Shown one piece after another: positions 27,270-36,600 of a DNA stretch of 64,000 bases. The position numbers and the translations under genes were made by a program. This DNA comes from Paenibacillus sp. E222 (GTDB lineage: Bacteria > Bacillota > Bacilli > Paenibacillales > Paenibacillaceae), in the NCBI RefSeq assembly GCF_013401555.1, contig NZ_CP058552.1, forward strand, positions 6,820,001-6,884,000. Reading direction: 5' to 3'. The notes under the pieces were generated by a model. That model was not told the origin of the DNA. It did no database searches and saw only the letters and a list, made by a program, of their open reading frames with translations. Position 1 is the first letter of the stretch. Each line of letters starts with the position of its first letter.

Positions 27270-27977
27270 TTAATTTCTATAATGATTAATAAATATCCAG
27301 CTCACTTTATCTACTTCTGATATGTTTAACAGTTTATATCCAAAGTGAGATTTAACGTAATATTGTTCTCTACATATTGTTTTACCTTGTTCGCGTCTTA
27401 CATCATACACATACTTTATTTCCTCATTTGCAATTGTCTTATATACAACAGTTGCTCTCTTAAGCAATTGAGGATGCGGATGGTTTTCTAGAGATTGAGC
27501 AAAAATAAATAATTCTTGATCACTCAAAAAAATAGGAACAACTTTTTTAATTTCCTTGATTGTTTGATTGCTCTCTATCTCAAGTGCAATACTACACTGT
27601 ATAACCATCGCTGGGCCTAGATTTCTCAATCTAAGATAATTCAATAACTCCCCTTGAACCACTCCATCCCGTACTAATTGATCTAATTCAATGAAATTAT
27701 CGGTTTCAATAATCCTTAAATCCTTGTCATGGACATTGTTATAGCCTTCTAATCTTGAACCTAAACTATCAATTTCTTCAGCCACAATATAAGTCCTATT
27801 GCTTTGTTTATACTGATTTTTATCCCGATTTAATGTCATAAAATAGGTTATCACTAATGTGATAATTGAACCAAATCCACCTGACAATAGTGTTATAAGT
27901 AGTGGGTTGAATCCATTATCATTAGTTGTGAACATTTTTTTTAATTCACTTGCAGATTGTATAAATATGTCTTCCAT
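27270..27977 (-). CDS. Hypothetical single-pass membrane protein (cassette gene)
   Basis: A 235-residue protein with one membrane helix at about residues 27-50 (LLITLLSGGFGSIITLVITY) and a cytoplasmic C-terminal domain of about 180 residues with no recognised motif. The layout (one anchor, large soluble part) resembles membrane-anchored effectors of some defence loci, but no motif supports that. It lies between attC-like sites at 28011 and 27084 in cassette orientation. Confidence 0.6.
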   Translation of the reverse strand: MEDIFIQSASELKKMFTTNDNGFNPLLITLLSGGFGSIITLVITYFMTLNRDKNQYKQSNRTYIVAEEIDSLGSRLEGYNNVHDKDLRIIETDNFIELDQLVRDGVVQGELLNYLRLRNLGPAMVIQCSIALEIESNQTIKEIKKVVPIFLSDQELFIFAQSLENHPHPQLLKRATVVYKTIANEEIKYVYDVRREQGKTICREQYYVKSHFGYKLLNISEVDKVSWIFINHYRN

Positions 27978-28010
27978 GTTTTGTCTCCTAATTCTGCTTT
28001 TAGTTAATTT

Positions 28011-28108
28011 CAGCTAACGTTCCTGTATTCACGACCCGACGTATGTCGGGTGTCAGGCGAATGCCGGACCAAGGACGAATGTCCGCAGCGTGAATATTAT
28101 GTTATACG
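28011..28108 (-). repeat. attC-like recombination site A7 (98 bp)
   Basis: Left end CAGCTAAC, right end GTTATACG, arms TATTCACG and CGTGAATA. The right end is the exact reverse complement of CGTATAAC at 28877, the attI-like junction, as expected for the first cassette. Its centre is nearly identical to that of A1 although the cassettes differ. Confidence 0.85.
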
Positions 28109-28205
28109 AAGATTCAGACGCCTTTGACTACACTTAAACTTCTTTATTGCCCTTCTCCTCTATTCTACGTACAATTAAAAGTAAAGAATCAAAGGAGGAA
28201 AGGAT

Positions 28206-28466
28206 ATGAAATGGTCTGAGGCTAGAGTTCAGTTTCCTGATCGTTGGGTTCTTGTTGAAGCAATTTCAGCCTACTCAGCTAATAACATGCGTAATATTGA
28301 AGAATTCTCTGTCATTAATGATTATAAAGATACTAAGCTTGCTTGGGATGCTTACAAAAAACATCATTCTTCTGAACCTTCACGTGAGTACTATATCTTT
28401 CACACCGCCAATGAGAACATCGAAGTTCAAGAACAAGAATTCATTGGAATTAGAGGTCTTCGATGA
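28206..28466 (+). CDS. MKW-type small protein, reversed in its cassette
   Basis: An 86-residue homologue of the proteins at 25869 and 43875, starting MKWSEARVQFPDRWVLVEAI and ending with REYYIFHTANENIEVQEQEFI. AAAGGAGG lies upstream of ATG 28206. Together with the next gene it reads toward the attI-like site, opposite to all other cassette genes in array A, so it cannot rely on a promoter from the platform and must have its own. Confidence 0.75.
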   Translation: MKWSEARVQFPDRWVLVEAISAYSANNMRNIEEFSVINDYKDTKLAWDAYKKHHSSEPSREYYIFHTANENIEVQEQEFIGIRGLR

Positions 28467-28849
28467 AAATAAGATTAGTTAATGGCCTTCCTATTATTGA
28501 AGTTTTATTCACTTATCAAAATCAATCTGTCTTGCTTCCCAATGTATTATTGGATACAGGATGTGCAACTACCATCTTTGATATTGATTTAATCGAACCT
28601 ACTGGCCTAACCATTGATCCTATACAAGGTCGTGCTGTTCGAATGTATGGAATTGGAGGTCAAAGTGAACTTTCATTTCAACAGCCCGTTCACTCGTTGA
28701 CCTTAAACCACCATATATTAAATGATTTCGTCATTCAGCTTGGACAAACAAAAGAACCTTATGGTTTTGATGGAATCTTAGGTGTTGATTTTTTATCGAC
28801 TTTGCAATTGAATATCGATTTTAAAGATATGGTAGTTAGGAAATCCTAA
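28463..28849 (+). CDS. Retropepsin-like aspartic protease, reversed in its cassette
   Basis: A 128-residue clan AA protease with catalytic Asp31 in LLDTGCATTIFD, a GIGG segment near residue 73 and the late DGILGVDFL strand. The start overlaps the stop of the MKW-type gene by 4 bases, so translation is coupled. Compared with the copies at 25491 and 43514, the residue after DTG is Cys instead of Ala or Ser. The gene ends 28 bases before the attI-like junction. Confidence 0.8.
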   Translation: MKIRLVNGLPIIEVLFTYQNQSVLLPNVLLDTGCATTIFDIDLIEPTGLTIDPIQGRAVRMYGIGGQSELSFQQPVHSLTLNHHILNDFVIQLGQTKEPYGFDGILGVDFLSTLQLNIDFKDMVVRKS

Positions 28850-28876
28850 CTGCTCTTTTTTCTTTTCAAGAATTTT

Positions 28877-28965
28877 CGTATAACATCTAATTTATGTACT
28901 TCGTAAATACCACACATCCTGTATGATATCTGAACTACGTATATGATAACCTATGAGGCGATATA
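28877..28965 (-). repeat. attI-like site of platform A
   Basis: CGTATAAC (28877-28884) is followed by a block conserved in three places of the window (28877, 38977 and 53529): TCTAATTTATGTACTTCGTAAATAC, then GAACTACGTATATGATAACC. It overlaps the last codons of the recombinase gene. The first cassette joins here; its attC right end (28101) is the exact complement of the junction. This is how an attI site is recognised by position. Confidence 0.75.
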
Positions 28966-30120
28966 TGCGAAGAAAAATTTGGTGAAAAAGGGAGATAAAT
29001 GAGGAAATCTCCCATGTCCATACGATCCAATGGACTCTGAATACGTTGAATATTTTTCGTACTAACATGCGTATATCGCTGAGTTGTTCGTGCACTCGTA
29101 TGACTAAGTAGCTCCTGAATGTATCGTAGATCTGTCCCGTTTTCCAGCAAATGAGTGGCGAAGGAGTGTCTCAGAGCCTGAATACTTACCTTTTCACAAT
29201 TCCAGCACGTCGTCTTGCATCTTCAAACAACTTCTGCACGCTCCGCTCAGTAAGATGTCGATCAGAAGATTGCCCCGGAAACAGCCAACGATTGGGTCTG
29301 TATTCATCTATGTATTCCTGCACGATATCCCAGGCGAGATTTGAAAGAAGTGTCCTCCGATCCTTTTGCCCCTTCCCCTGTCTCACAAGTAGTGTTTTCC
29401 TTTCAATATCCAGATCACTGCAACGCAGACGCATAACTTTACCTACACGAAGCCTGGAAGAATAGGTCACAAACAATATGGCCTTATGTTTAGGGTTGGT
29501 TACGGATTTGAGTAATTGAGCAACTACTTCCTTTTCGGACAACACTTATGAAGCTTGGTCTGCTTCTTGGGACGAATATACTAGAGATCCATGGGGTGAT
29601 GGAGCACATGTTTGCAATAGAAGCGGAGCGCGCTAATGGTCTGATTCACGCTTGAATGGGAAATTCCTCGCTCCAGCAAACCTAAACAATACATCTGAAT
29701 ATTGGAAGTAGTGACATCCTTATTTTTAAGGCTAAGGCTGCTTAGAAAACGCTCGACCTGTTTATAATACGCTTTGATCGTTTTGCGACTATATCCTCGT
29801 AACTTTAGTGCCTTCTGTAACGGTTCTTTGCTCCACTGCTTGTTTCCCCTATTAGCTTTCCATTGCTGCAGTTCTTCATTGTCAACCCACAACTCCGGGG
29901 TAATCTGAACTTCATCTGGATCAAACTGGCTCGTAAACTCCTGGATGGCCGCAATAGTGTAGGGTATGATCCACATTTTCTGTTTGGGTTCCCACTTTCT
30001 GTCCGTAATCTGGCGAATGCGCTGAATATATGCATGGTTATAGGGACAACGAATATGCAATGAATGAGTAGAACCTTTAGTTATGGTGATCGTCTCTTCG
30101 GTTGTAGTATCATCGTTCAT
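28935..30120 (-). pseudogene. Tyrosine recombinase of platform A (nonsense plus two frameshifts)
   Basis: Joining three frames gives a complete integrase. It has an N-terminal region (residues 1-95), a SAM-like core-binding domain (KALKLRGYSRKTIKAYYKQV) and a catalytic domain with SRLRVGKV (Arg), QGKGQKDRR (Lys), QALRHSF (His expected at the first position is Gln), LLSHTS (His) and TQRYTHVS (Tyr). Breaks are a TAG near 29582, one missing base near 29555 and another near 29187. The gene reads toward its attI-like site and the cassettes, in the same direction as them, unlike class 1 integrons. Confidence 0.88.
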
Positions 30121-30165
30121 AGGAAACTCTCCTTTGTTTGAGTCTATGTCTTTCTCAGCAATTTT

Positions 30166-30240
30166 GAAAAATAAAAAAAGAAGGATCTCTACATCCCATA
30201 TAGGGAATCAGATAACCTTCCGATGCTTTCGGAACATTTA
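30166..30240 (-). repeat. Conserved upstream flank of the recombinase platform
   Basis: AAAAAGAAGG...CATCCCATATAGGGAATCAGATAACC followed by TTCCGATGCTTT recurs upstream of the other platforms at 39207 and 54076. On the minus strand TTCCCTATATGGGA forms a hairpin before a T-run, so it can act as a terminator that insulates the recombinase from upstream genes. Confidence 0.65.
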
Positions 30241-30334
30241 TGATGTTTAAAAGTAAAGATGGGCACAGCCAGTGCAATAAAAAATTGCCACTCCATGTAG
30301 CTTCAACAAAGCATACCTACTGATCAATTTGTCC

Positions 30335-30628
30335 TCATCGATAACAGTAGACGATTGAACCAGCTGGTACTTCGTCTGGGGAAATCCCTTTCCCCAAACA
30401 TATACCGATATTCTTCTTGCCGGATATAGAATGGTTAATTTGAGTAGAGACAACTTCAAGTATTTGCTCCTCCCCATCCGTTTTTTTGATGATAATCTGG
30501 TCACCGATCATCTCTTTGATTGTTGACGGAAGAAGTTCATCCAACTCTTCATTGGCCCCCATAACGATGATTCCGAATTCAGGTGTTTCAAAGACTAAAC
30601 CAACTCCAAACAAAATTTTAGTTTCCAT
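30335..30628 (-). CDS. Hypothetical protein
   Basis: A 97-residue protein, METKILFGVGLVFETPEFGIIV at the start and GKGISPDEVPAGSIVYCYR at the end. The predicted strands and glycine spacing suggest a small beta-barrel, like translation-factor domain 2, but I do not recognise the family. It is followed by the platform flank at 30166. A shadow frame on the same strand at 30247 is not considered real. Confidence 0.6.
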   Translation of the reverse strand: METKILFGVGLVFETPEFGIIVMGANEELDELLPSTIKEMIGDQIIIKKTDGEEQILEVVSTQINHSISGKKNIGICLGKGISPDEVPAGSIVYCYR

Positions 30629-30757
30629 TCTTTGACCACCTTATCCCTAATCTATGAATAGCTCACCTTTGACATCTCGCACCCTAAGATCGGAATTACG
30701 AAGTCTAACCATGGCATCTATCAATATGCTTAAGTTATCCATTTAGCTTCTGCCCTT

Positions 30758-32557
30758 CTAAACATACAAATTCCATCCCAGAATAAAAGCAGCCAAGATG
30801 AAAGCCGAGATGCCAGACATGATGTACATCAGCTTTTGCTTTTTGCTGTAACTGCTCTTCCGAAGTTTGAACATAAGCAAGCCAAGATACGCCACTGCTA
30901 GAACCACATAAAGTAAATTAAACAATAAATTGATCCGTAGCGAAGAATGAGTGGGATAACTTGGGAGTCTCGTGTGTATGATGAAAAGGTTAAGAGGAAG
31001 TACCGCACCTGCAAAATTAATGGCAAGATAATATTTAACAAAATGGGTTGGATGATTTCCCCGTTTATTTCGTTTGTAAAAAAGCATCCGGATTAAATAG
31101 CCGATCAACACACTTAAACTGAAAATGATGGCTAGCGCAACAGGAATAAAAGATATTACAATCAAGTTCACCTTCAAATTCGATACAGGCAAGTAATCCA
31201 TGTAAGGAGTGTAGGAAATTTTCTCAACAACCCCATTATGCTCGACAACATTATACAGACTACTTAACTCCGCTTTTGAAAATTTGGTTATATCAAGCTG
31301 CCTGAATAAATCAGTAAATCTAGAAGAAGCCCGTCGTGCGGATTGAAAATATCCCCCACCTTCAGAAGTAACGGAACTAACGTATGTACTATTACCAAAG
31401 ATTTTGCTAATAAGTCCATAATAATAGATTTCCTCAAACGCAATGTTTGTCATGACCACCATCCCAAATTTGGATGCTGGATCAAAGACAACTTTACTTG
31501 AAAATCCTTTTAAATTCCCCTCATGCATCAGCGTAGGCACCACGTATTCCATCTCAACGAACCCGTGCGCAAATCGCGGAATAGAAGTCTCATCATAATA
31601 TAGACTTGTTGACAACATTTCGTCTAACGTATCCCTCTTTGCAAATAATACATGGCTATCATCAACAGGCATCAGCGCTGCAAGGAATTTCCCTAAATCT
31701 TCTGCTGTCCCGATCGCTGCCCCTGTAGGATAGAACGTTACGAATACTCTGTTCTCAGGGATCCGTTTCAAATCTTTCGTATACCCTTCGATCTCATTCC
31801 TTCTTTGCACTAGGTCTGGACGATTTTGCCCCGTTGGATGAACCGTAGTGTCGTTCATATGAAGAGGTTCAAAAATATGTTGATTAACATATTCATAATA
31901 AGGTTGGCCACTTACCAATTCCACAATGTAACCGGCTAATCCAACGCTATAGTTTGAATAACCGACGACGCTATTCGGCTTATATATCTGTTTCGGCTCA
32001 TTTTCACGCAACGTTTCTCCCAAATCAACATTTTCATTCTCTTCGTAATAATACACTTCGGACGCTGTTTGATCTTCCCAACCCGCATTGTGATGCATCA
32101 GGTTCATTAGGGTAATCGGTTCATCGTATTTCAGCTTTTTGAAAAATCCCTCTGGTAGATATTCTTGGATATCCGCCTCCAAATCAAGCTTTCCTTGCTC
32201 GACAAGCTGCATCACACTCGTATAGACCAACAGCTTAGAGATCGAAGCCCATTCAAAAACCGTAGATGTATCCGCCTTTCGCTGATTCTCCATATCCGCG
32301 TAACCATATGCCTTATTCACAATGGTTTTTCCGTCTTTGATAGCCACAACCGAGACAGCAGCGGTATACTTCTCATACGAGGCAACATAAGCATCAATCG
32401 TTTCCTCTAACTTGGATAAAGGAATCCTGGATGGTGTAGTCTCAACCTGTTCTTCTTCAGCGTGGACAGGTGCCGCTATTGCCATAATGATAAATATGAA
32501 TGACAGAATACAAGCGATTACTTTGTTTACAGTGTGATATCCACGACTCATCTGCAT
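30758..32557 (-). CDS. Serine hydrolase, beta-lactamase/PBP4* family, membrane protein
   Basis: A 599-residue protein with a signal peptide (to about 33, ending VHAEEE) and a class C beta-lactamase-fold domain at about 45-400. Catalytic Ser105 and Lys108 lie in WASISK, the Tyr-x-Asn motif in GYSNYSVG, and an HxG-type HEGN late. Four transmembrane helices follow in the last 130 residues. Such proteins act as D-amino-acid or peptidoglycan-peptide hydrolases or esterases; beta-lactam resistance is not implied. It is transcribed alone. Confidence 0.85.
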   Translation of the reverse strand: MQMSRGYHTVNKVIACILSFIFIIMAIAAPVHAEEEQVETTPSRIPLSKLEETIDAYVASYEKYTAAVSVVAIKDGKTIVNKAYGYADMENQRKADTSTVFEWASISKLLVYTSVMQLVEQGKLDLEADIQEYLPEGFFKKLKYDEPITLMNLMHHNAGWEDQTASEVYYYEENENVDLGETLRENEPKQIYKPNSVVGYSNYSVGLAGYIVELVSGQPYYEYVNQHIFEPLHMNDTTVHPTGQNRPDLVQRRNEIEGYTKDLKRIPENRVFVTFYPTGAAIGTAEDLGKFLAALMPVDDSHVLFAKRDTLDEMLSTSLYYDETSIPRFAHGFVEMEYVVPTLMHEGNLKGFSSKVVFDPASKFGMVVMTNIAFEEIYYYGLISKIFGNSTYVSSVTSEGGGYFQSARRASSRFTDLFRQLDITKFSKAELSSLYNVVEHNGVVEKISYTPYMDYLPVSNLKVNLIVISFIPVALAIIFSLSVLIGYLIRMLFYKRNKRGNHPTHFVKYYLAINFAGAVLPLNLFIIHTRLPSYPTHSSLRINLLFNLLYVVLAVAYLGLLMFKLRKSSYSKKQKLMYIMSGISAFILAAFILGWNLYV

Positions 32558-32689
32558 TAGCTTCTCTCCTTTTATTTTAAATGATATTTACATACTCTTG
32601 TTTTCACGTATGCGTTTTCAAAAAAGTCCACATGAATCTAAATTTTTTTTAAATGCAATTACACTCCATTCAGGATAGAGGTCAAAGAA

Positions 32690-32860
32690 TTTCATCTATT
32701 AATTTGGGCGTGATGATCTCATCGCTCCATTTCGGTGTTAATACTCTTCTGTATCCTATATATTCTTTGGTCCAGCCTTCGAATTCTTCTCCTCAGAAAC
32801 GATATGTAATGTGATTATTCCTTCGTTGTTAGCATCCGGATCAACATAACATTAAAATGA
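32690..32860 (-). pseudogene. Remnant of a small protein gene
   Basis: On the minus strand two frames join into YVDPDANNEGIITLHIVSEE and then EFEGWTKEYIGYRRVLTPKW ending at a TGA near 32690. The first part resembles YLYVEPDIDDEGIIKYEL from the remnant at 47730. No start codon with a ribosome binding site was found. It is taken as a decayed accessory gene. Confidence 0.4.
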
Positions 32861-32918
32861 TCCATTGCAACGAACGACTTTACTCGCATTATTATTTTTT
32901 ATAAATATCCTTCATTTA

Positions 32919-33227
32919 TCACATATATCCATCTTCAGGTTCACCAACATCAAAACCTAATATTTTTGACGCTTTCAATTTAAATGCTTCTATCCAAGAA
33001 GTCCAATCATCATTATTCATCTGTGCATAAAATGATAATCCACTAGGCTCAACGGATGCTTCAATGAAGACATCATCCTCTTCAGTACCAAACCAATATG
33101 GAATTCCACTTTTATAACCCATCCACCCTGGCATATTCTCATATACTTTAGAAACTTTATCCCACACCTCATCAGGCAGATCATACCTTATATTTAGGTT
33201 GCAATGATGAGAATTTATGTTGTTCAT
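32919..33227 (-). CDS. Hypothetical protein
   Basis: A 102-residue acidic protein with conserved-looking tracts MPGWMGYKSGIPYWFGTEED and EASVEPSGLSFYAQM. I recall similar sequences as uncharacterised proteins in Bacillales but cannot name a family. It has no signal peptide. A good ribosome binding site (GGAGAGAATG region) precedes ATG 33227. It lies between two gene remnants in the accessory region. Confidence 0.6.
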   Translation of the reverse strand: MNNINSHHCNLNIRYDLPDEVWDKVSKVYENMPGWMGYKSGIPYWFGTEEDDVFIEASVEPSGLSFYAQMNNDDWTSWIEAFKLKASKILGFDVGEPEDGYM

Positions 33228-33254
33228 TTACATTCTCTCCTTCTACATTGGAGG

Positions 33255-33400
33255 TATATGAAGATATATCCTCTATTTTTATGGAAAGTATTACACTTCT
33301 TCGATTACTAATTCAAGGATAGATCTCTTGGATTTTATATACTATTTTCGTTATCATTTTTGTAACGTTCGTATATCTACGAACCCAACCGTTTAAGGAA
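33255..33400 (-). repeat. Deleted cassette: 105-base copy of another cassette's tail fused to an attC-like arm
   Basis: Bases 33255-33357 repeat 37660-37762 with a few changes; that segment holds the 3' end and downstream DNA of the hypothetical gene at 37714. The copy stops abruptly and is joined to TTTGTAACGTTCGTATATCTACGAACCC, the left arm of an attC-like site of the long class. The body of this cassette gene appears deleted, and no right arm follows. Confidence 0.7.
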
Positions 33401-33521
33401 ATCCTCCCAGGGCGCACCATTTTGGCTTTCCAAAGCAATCCATTAAGCATAATCTGGTTAGATTTTTATTAAAATCTCATTCTGTCTAACTTGATAGTCC
33501 TTTTTGGAAATCTGTACACAT

Positions 33522-33577
33522 AAAAATGCCCCCTCACTGTAGCAGGTTTTCTCTATATACCTGCTACAATGAGGGGG
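33522..33577 (-). terminator. Terminator of the S-layer-type gene
   Basis: CCCCCTCA..GTAGCAGGT (33529-33547) pairs with ACCTGCTAC..TGAGGGGG (33559-33577) and is followed by CATTTTTA on the minus strand, 55 bases after the stop at 33632. Confidence 0.92.
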
Positions 33578-33631
33578 ACAAATCTTTGTCTTACATCTGC
33601 TCAAATTTAAAAGCTATAAGCTATTTCATGG

Positions 33632-36600
33632 TTAACCCAGCAATTTATTTATCGCTGGATTCTCTCTCAGCATGTGCATTATAACCGTTAAGGCTTCCGC
33701 CCTCGTGAGGTTAGCGTCCGGTTCAAACCGATTCTGGCCCTTCCCCTCGATAATTCCGGCCTTAGCTGCCAATTCAATGATCTCCTTAGCCCAATGCTGG
33801 GGTGCTACATCAACGAATGTTGCGGCATCGCCAGGTTGAATGTTCTGAAAAATCAGGATTTTCGAAATCATGGAAACCAACTCGGCTCGAGTAATCCTGT
33901 GATCAGCGTGGAACGTTCCGTCAGAGTAACCGTTGATCACTCCATTGGAAGCAAGAATTTCTATAGAGTCTCGAGCCCAGGAAGTCTGAATATCCCGTAA
34001 CTCAATCGTTCCGCTTCCTGAACGTAAGGCAAATGCTTTGACGAGAAGTGTGCTAAACTCTGCTCTCGTGATAGAAGCATCCGGTCTGAATCTGCCGTCT
34101 GGATAGCCGTTAATTATACCTAGCTTGGCGGCCGACAAAATATCTTTGGAAGCCCAATGGGACGCCGCGTCCTGGAACGTTACAGAGTTTCCGCCCAATG
34201 CATCTTGTATATAAGCTGCGAGCCGATCAATTTCAACAAGAGCGTAAAAAGTCTTGGTCTCCTGAGCAGGCGGCGTTGAAGGGTTCGATTCGGCCGGGGT
34301 GTCCGTATTGATTGAGTTGCTTGTATTGGTTGAACTACTCGAAGAAGATTCTGACCCCGAAACTGGCGTGCCGGTTACTGTTACGTTTATATCTACCGAT
34401 TGGGTTCCATAGACAGCACTTACGACAGTACTGCCCGGCGTCTTACCTGTAACCCTCCCGCTGGTAACATTAGCGATTGCCGGATTCCGAACAGTCCAGG
34501 TTACCGATGAGGTCACATCTATATGCGCCTGATTTGAAAAAATAGCTGTAATCGCTACGGATGCCGTCTGCCCGGTCGGTACGCTTAACGTATTCGAAGT
34601 GGCCTTTAAACTGCTTAATGCATGCAAGGTAACGCTCTTTGTTGCGCTGCTGCTATTATTGGTACCATCGCTTACGGTGAAGCTGATCGTGCGCGTCGTC
34701 GTAATAGGAGTAATGGCTGTATTATTGTAAGTAACTGCGTGCAAAGCGGCTTGCCACTGCGCCAACGTCGCAGTTCCGCCCGCGGATGTCAGCGTCAGCA
34801 CACCAGTAACTGCATTATAACTGGCTGTAATATTTCCCATGGTCAGCCCATCATTGATGAAACTGAGTACATCTTCTCCAGCATGAAAATTGCCTGTGAC
34901 TGCCACTGTTGCGCTTTCAAGGGTAGTGCTGCTATCTGCGGTTACCGTTATACCGGAATCGATAGCGACCGGTGTCGAGATCACGTTATCTCCAGCCAAG
35001 AATGAAGTCGAACCGCTGCTTGTGGTCAGACTGGGTGGCACGATCACAGTTACTTCCACTGTATGTGTAGCAGCAGCGCTGGTCTTCATTCCGTCGCTTA
35101 CAGCGTAGCTAATGATGCGTTGCCCTGGCGTTGCGCTCGTGCTCGAGAACGTAATTCCCCTCAACGCACTCTGCCACTGCGCCAACATTGCAGTTGCACC
35201 TGTAGACGTCAGCGTCAGCACGCCAGTGAGAGCATCATAACTCGCCGTAATATTTCCCATAGTCGCCCCATCATTGGTGTAACCCAGTACATCTTTTCCC
35301 GCTTCGAAATGGCTCGTGATGCTAACCGTTGCGCTGCTCAATGTCGTATTGTCCAGGTCTGATACCGTCAGACCACCGTCAATAGCGACCGGAGTCGAAG
35401 TTGTACTATTCCCAGAAATGTAATGGGTCGACCCACCGCTCGTAGTCACAATTGGTGTCTGGTCGGTATCCGTCACCGTTACAGTTCGTGTCGCCGTACT
35501 ACTTGTATTGACGCCGTCCGTCACCGTGAAGCTAACCGTACGCGTCGCCGTATTAGGCGTGATCGCTGTATTTATATAAGTTATTGATCTCAACGCGGCT
35601 TGCCACTGCGCGAACGTTGCAGTGCTGCTCGCTGATGTCAGCGTCAGCACCCCAGTAGATGAATTATAACTGGCTGTAATATCTCCCATGCTGGGCCCTT
35701 TATTAGTGAAGGACAGTACATCTTCTCCAGCATGAAAATTGCCTGTAATCGCCACTATTGCGCTTTCAAGGGTAGTGCTGCTATCCGCGGTTACCGTTAT
35801 GCCGGAATCGATAGCGACCGGATTCGATATCTGGTTATCTCCAGCCACGAACGAAGCCGAACCGTTGCTTGTGGTCAGACTCAGAGGCACGATCACAGTT
35901 ACTTCCACTGTATGTGTAGCAGCAGCGCTGGTCTTCATTCCGTCGCTTACAGCGTAGCTAATGATGCGTTGCCCTGGCGTGTCGCTCGTGCTCGAGAACG
36001 TAATTCCCCTCAACACACTTTGCCACTGCGCCAACGTTGCGGTTGCACCTGCGGACGTCAGCGTCAGCACGCCAGTGAGAGCATCATAACTCGCCGTAAT
36101 ATTTCCCATGGTCGTCCCATCATTGGTGTAAGCCAGCACATCTTTTCCCACGTCGAAGTGGCTCGTGATGCTAACCGTTGCGCTAGCCAATGTTGTATTG
36201 TCCATGTCTGATACCGTCAGACCACCGTCAATAGCGACCGGAGTCGAAGTTGTACTATTCCCAGAAATGTAATGGGTCGACCCACCGCTCGTGGTCACAA
36301 TTGGTGTCTGGTCGGTATCCGTCACCGTTACAGTTCGTGTCGCCGTACTACTTGTATTGACGCCGTCCGTCACCGTGAAGCTAACCGTACGCGTCGCCGT
36401 AATTGGCGTGATCGCTGTATCTGTATAAGTAATTGATCTCAAAGCGGCTTGCCACTGCGCCAACGTTGCAATGGCGCCCGCGGATGTCAACGTCAGCACG
36501 CCAGTAGATGCATTATAACTGGCTGTAATATTCCCCATGGTCAGCCCGTCATTGATGTAACTCAGTACATCTTCTCCAGCATGAAAATTGCCTGTAATCG

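Noticed and set aside
22508..28108. Repeats at regular intervals as a CRISPR array
   Set aside because: Spacing is gene-sized (about 0.7-1 kb), repeats are about 100 bp or longer with variable centres, and no cas gene is present.
22508..28108. attC-like sites as dispersed MITEs or REP elements
   Set aside because: Independent insertions would not give end octamers that are complementary to the start of the same cassette; flanking target duplications are absent.
30247..30504. Minus-strand open frame overlapping the 97-residue gene
   Set aside because: The overlapping frame at 30335 has the better protein composition and start; this one looks like a shadow.
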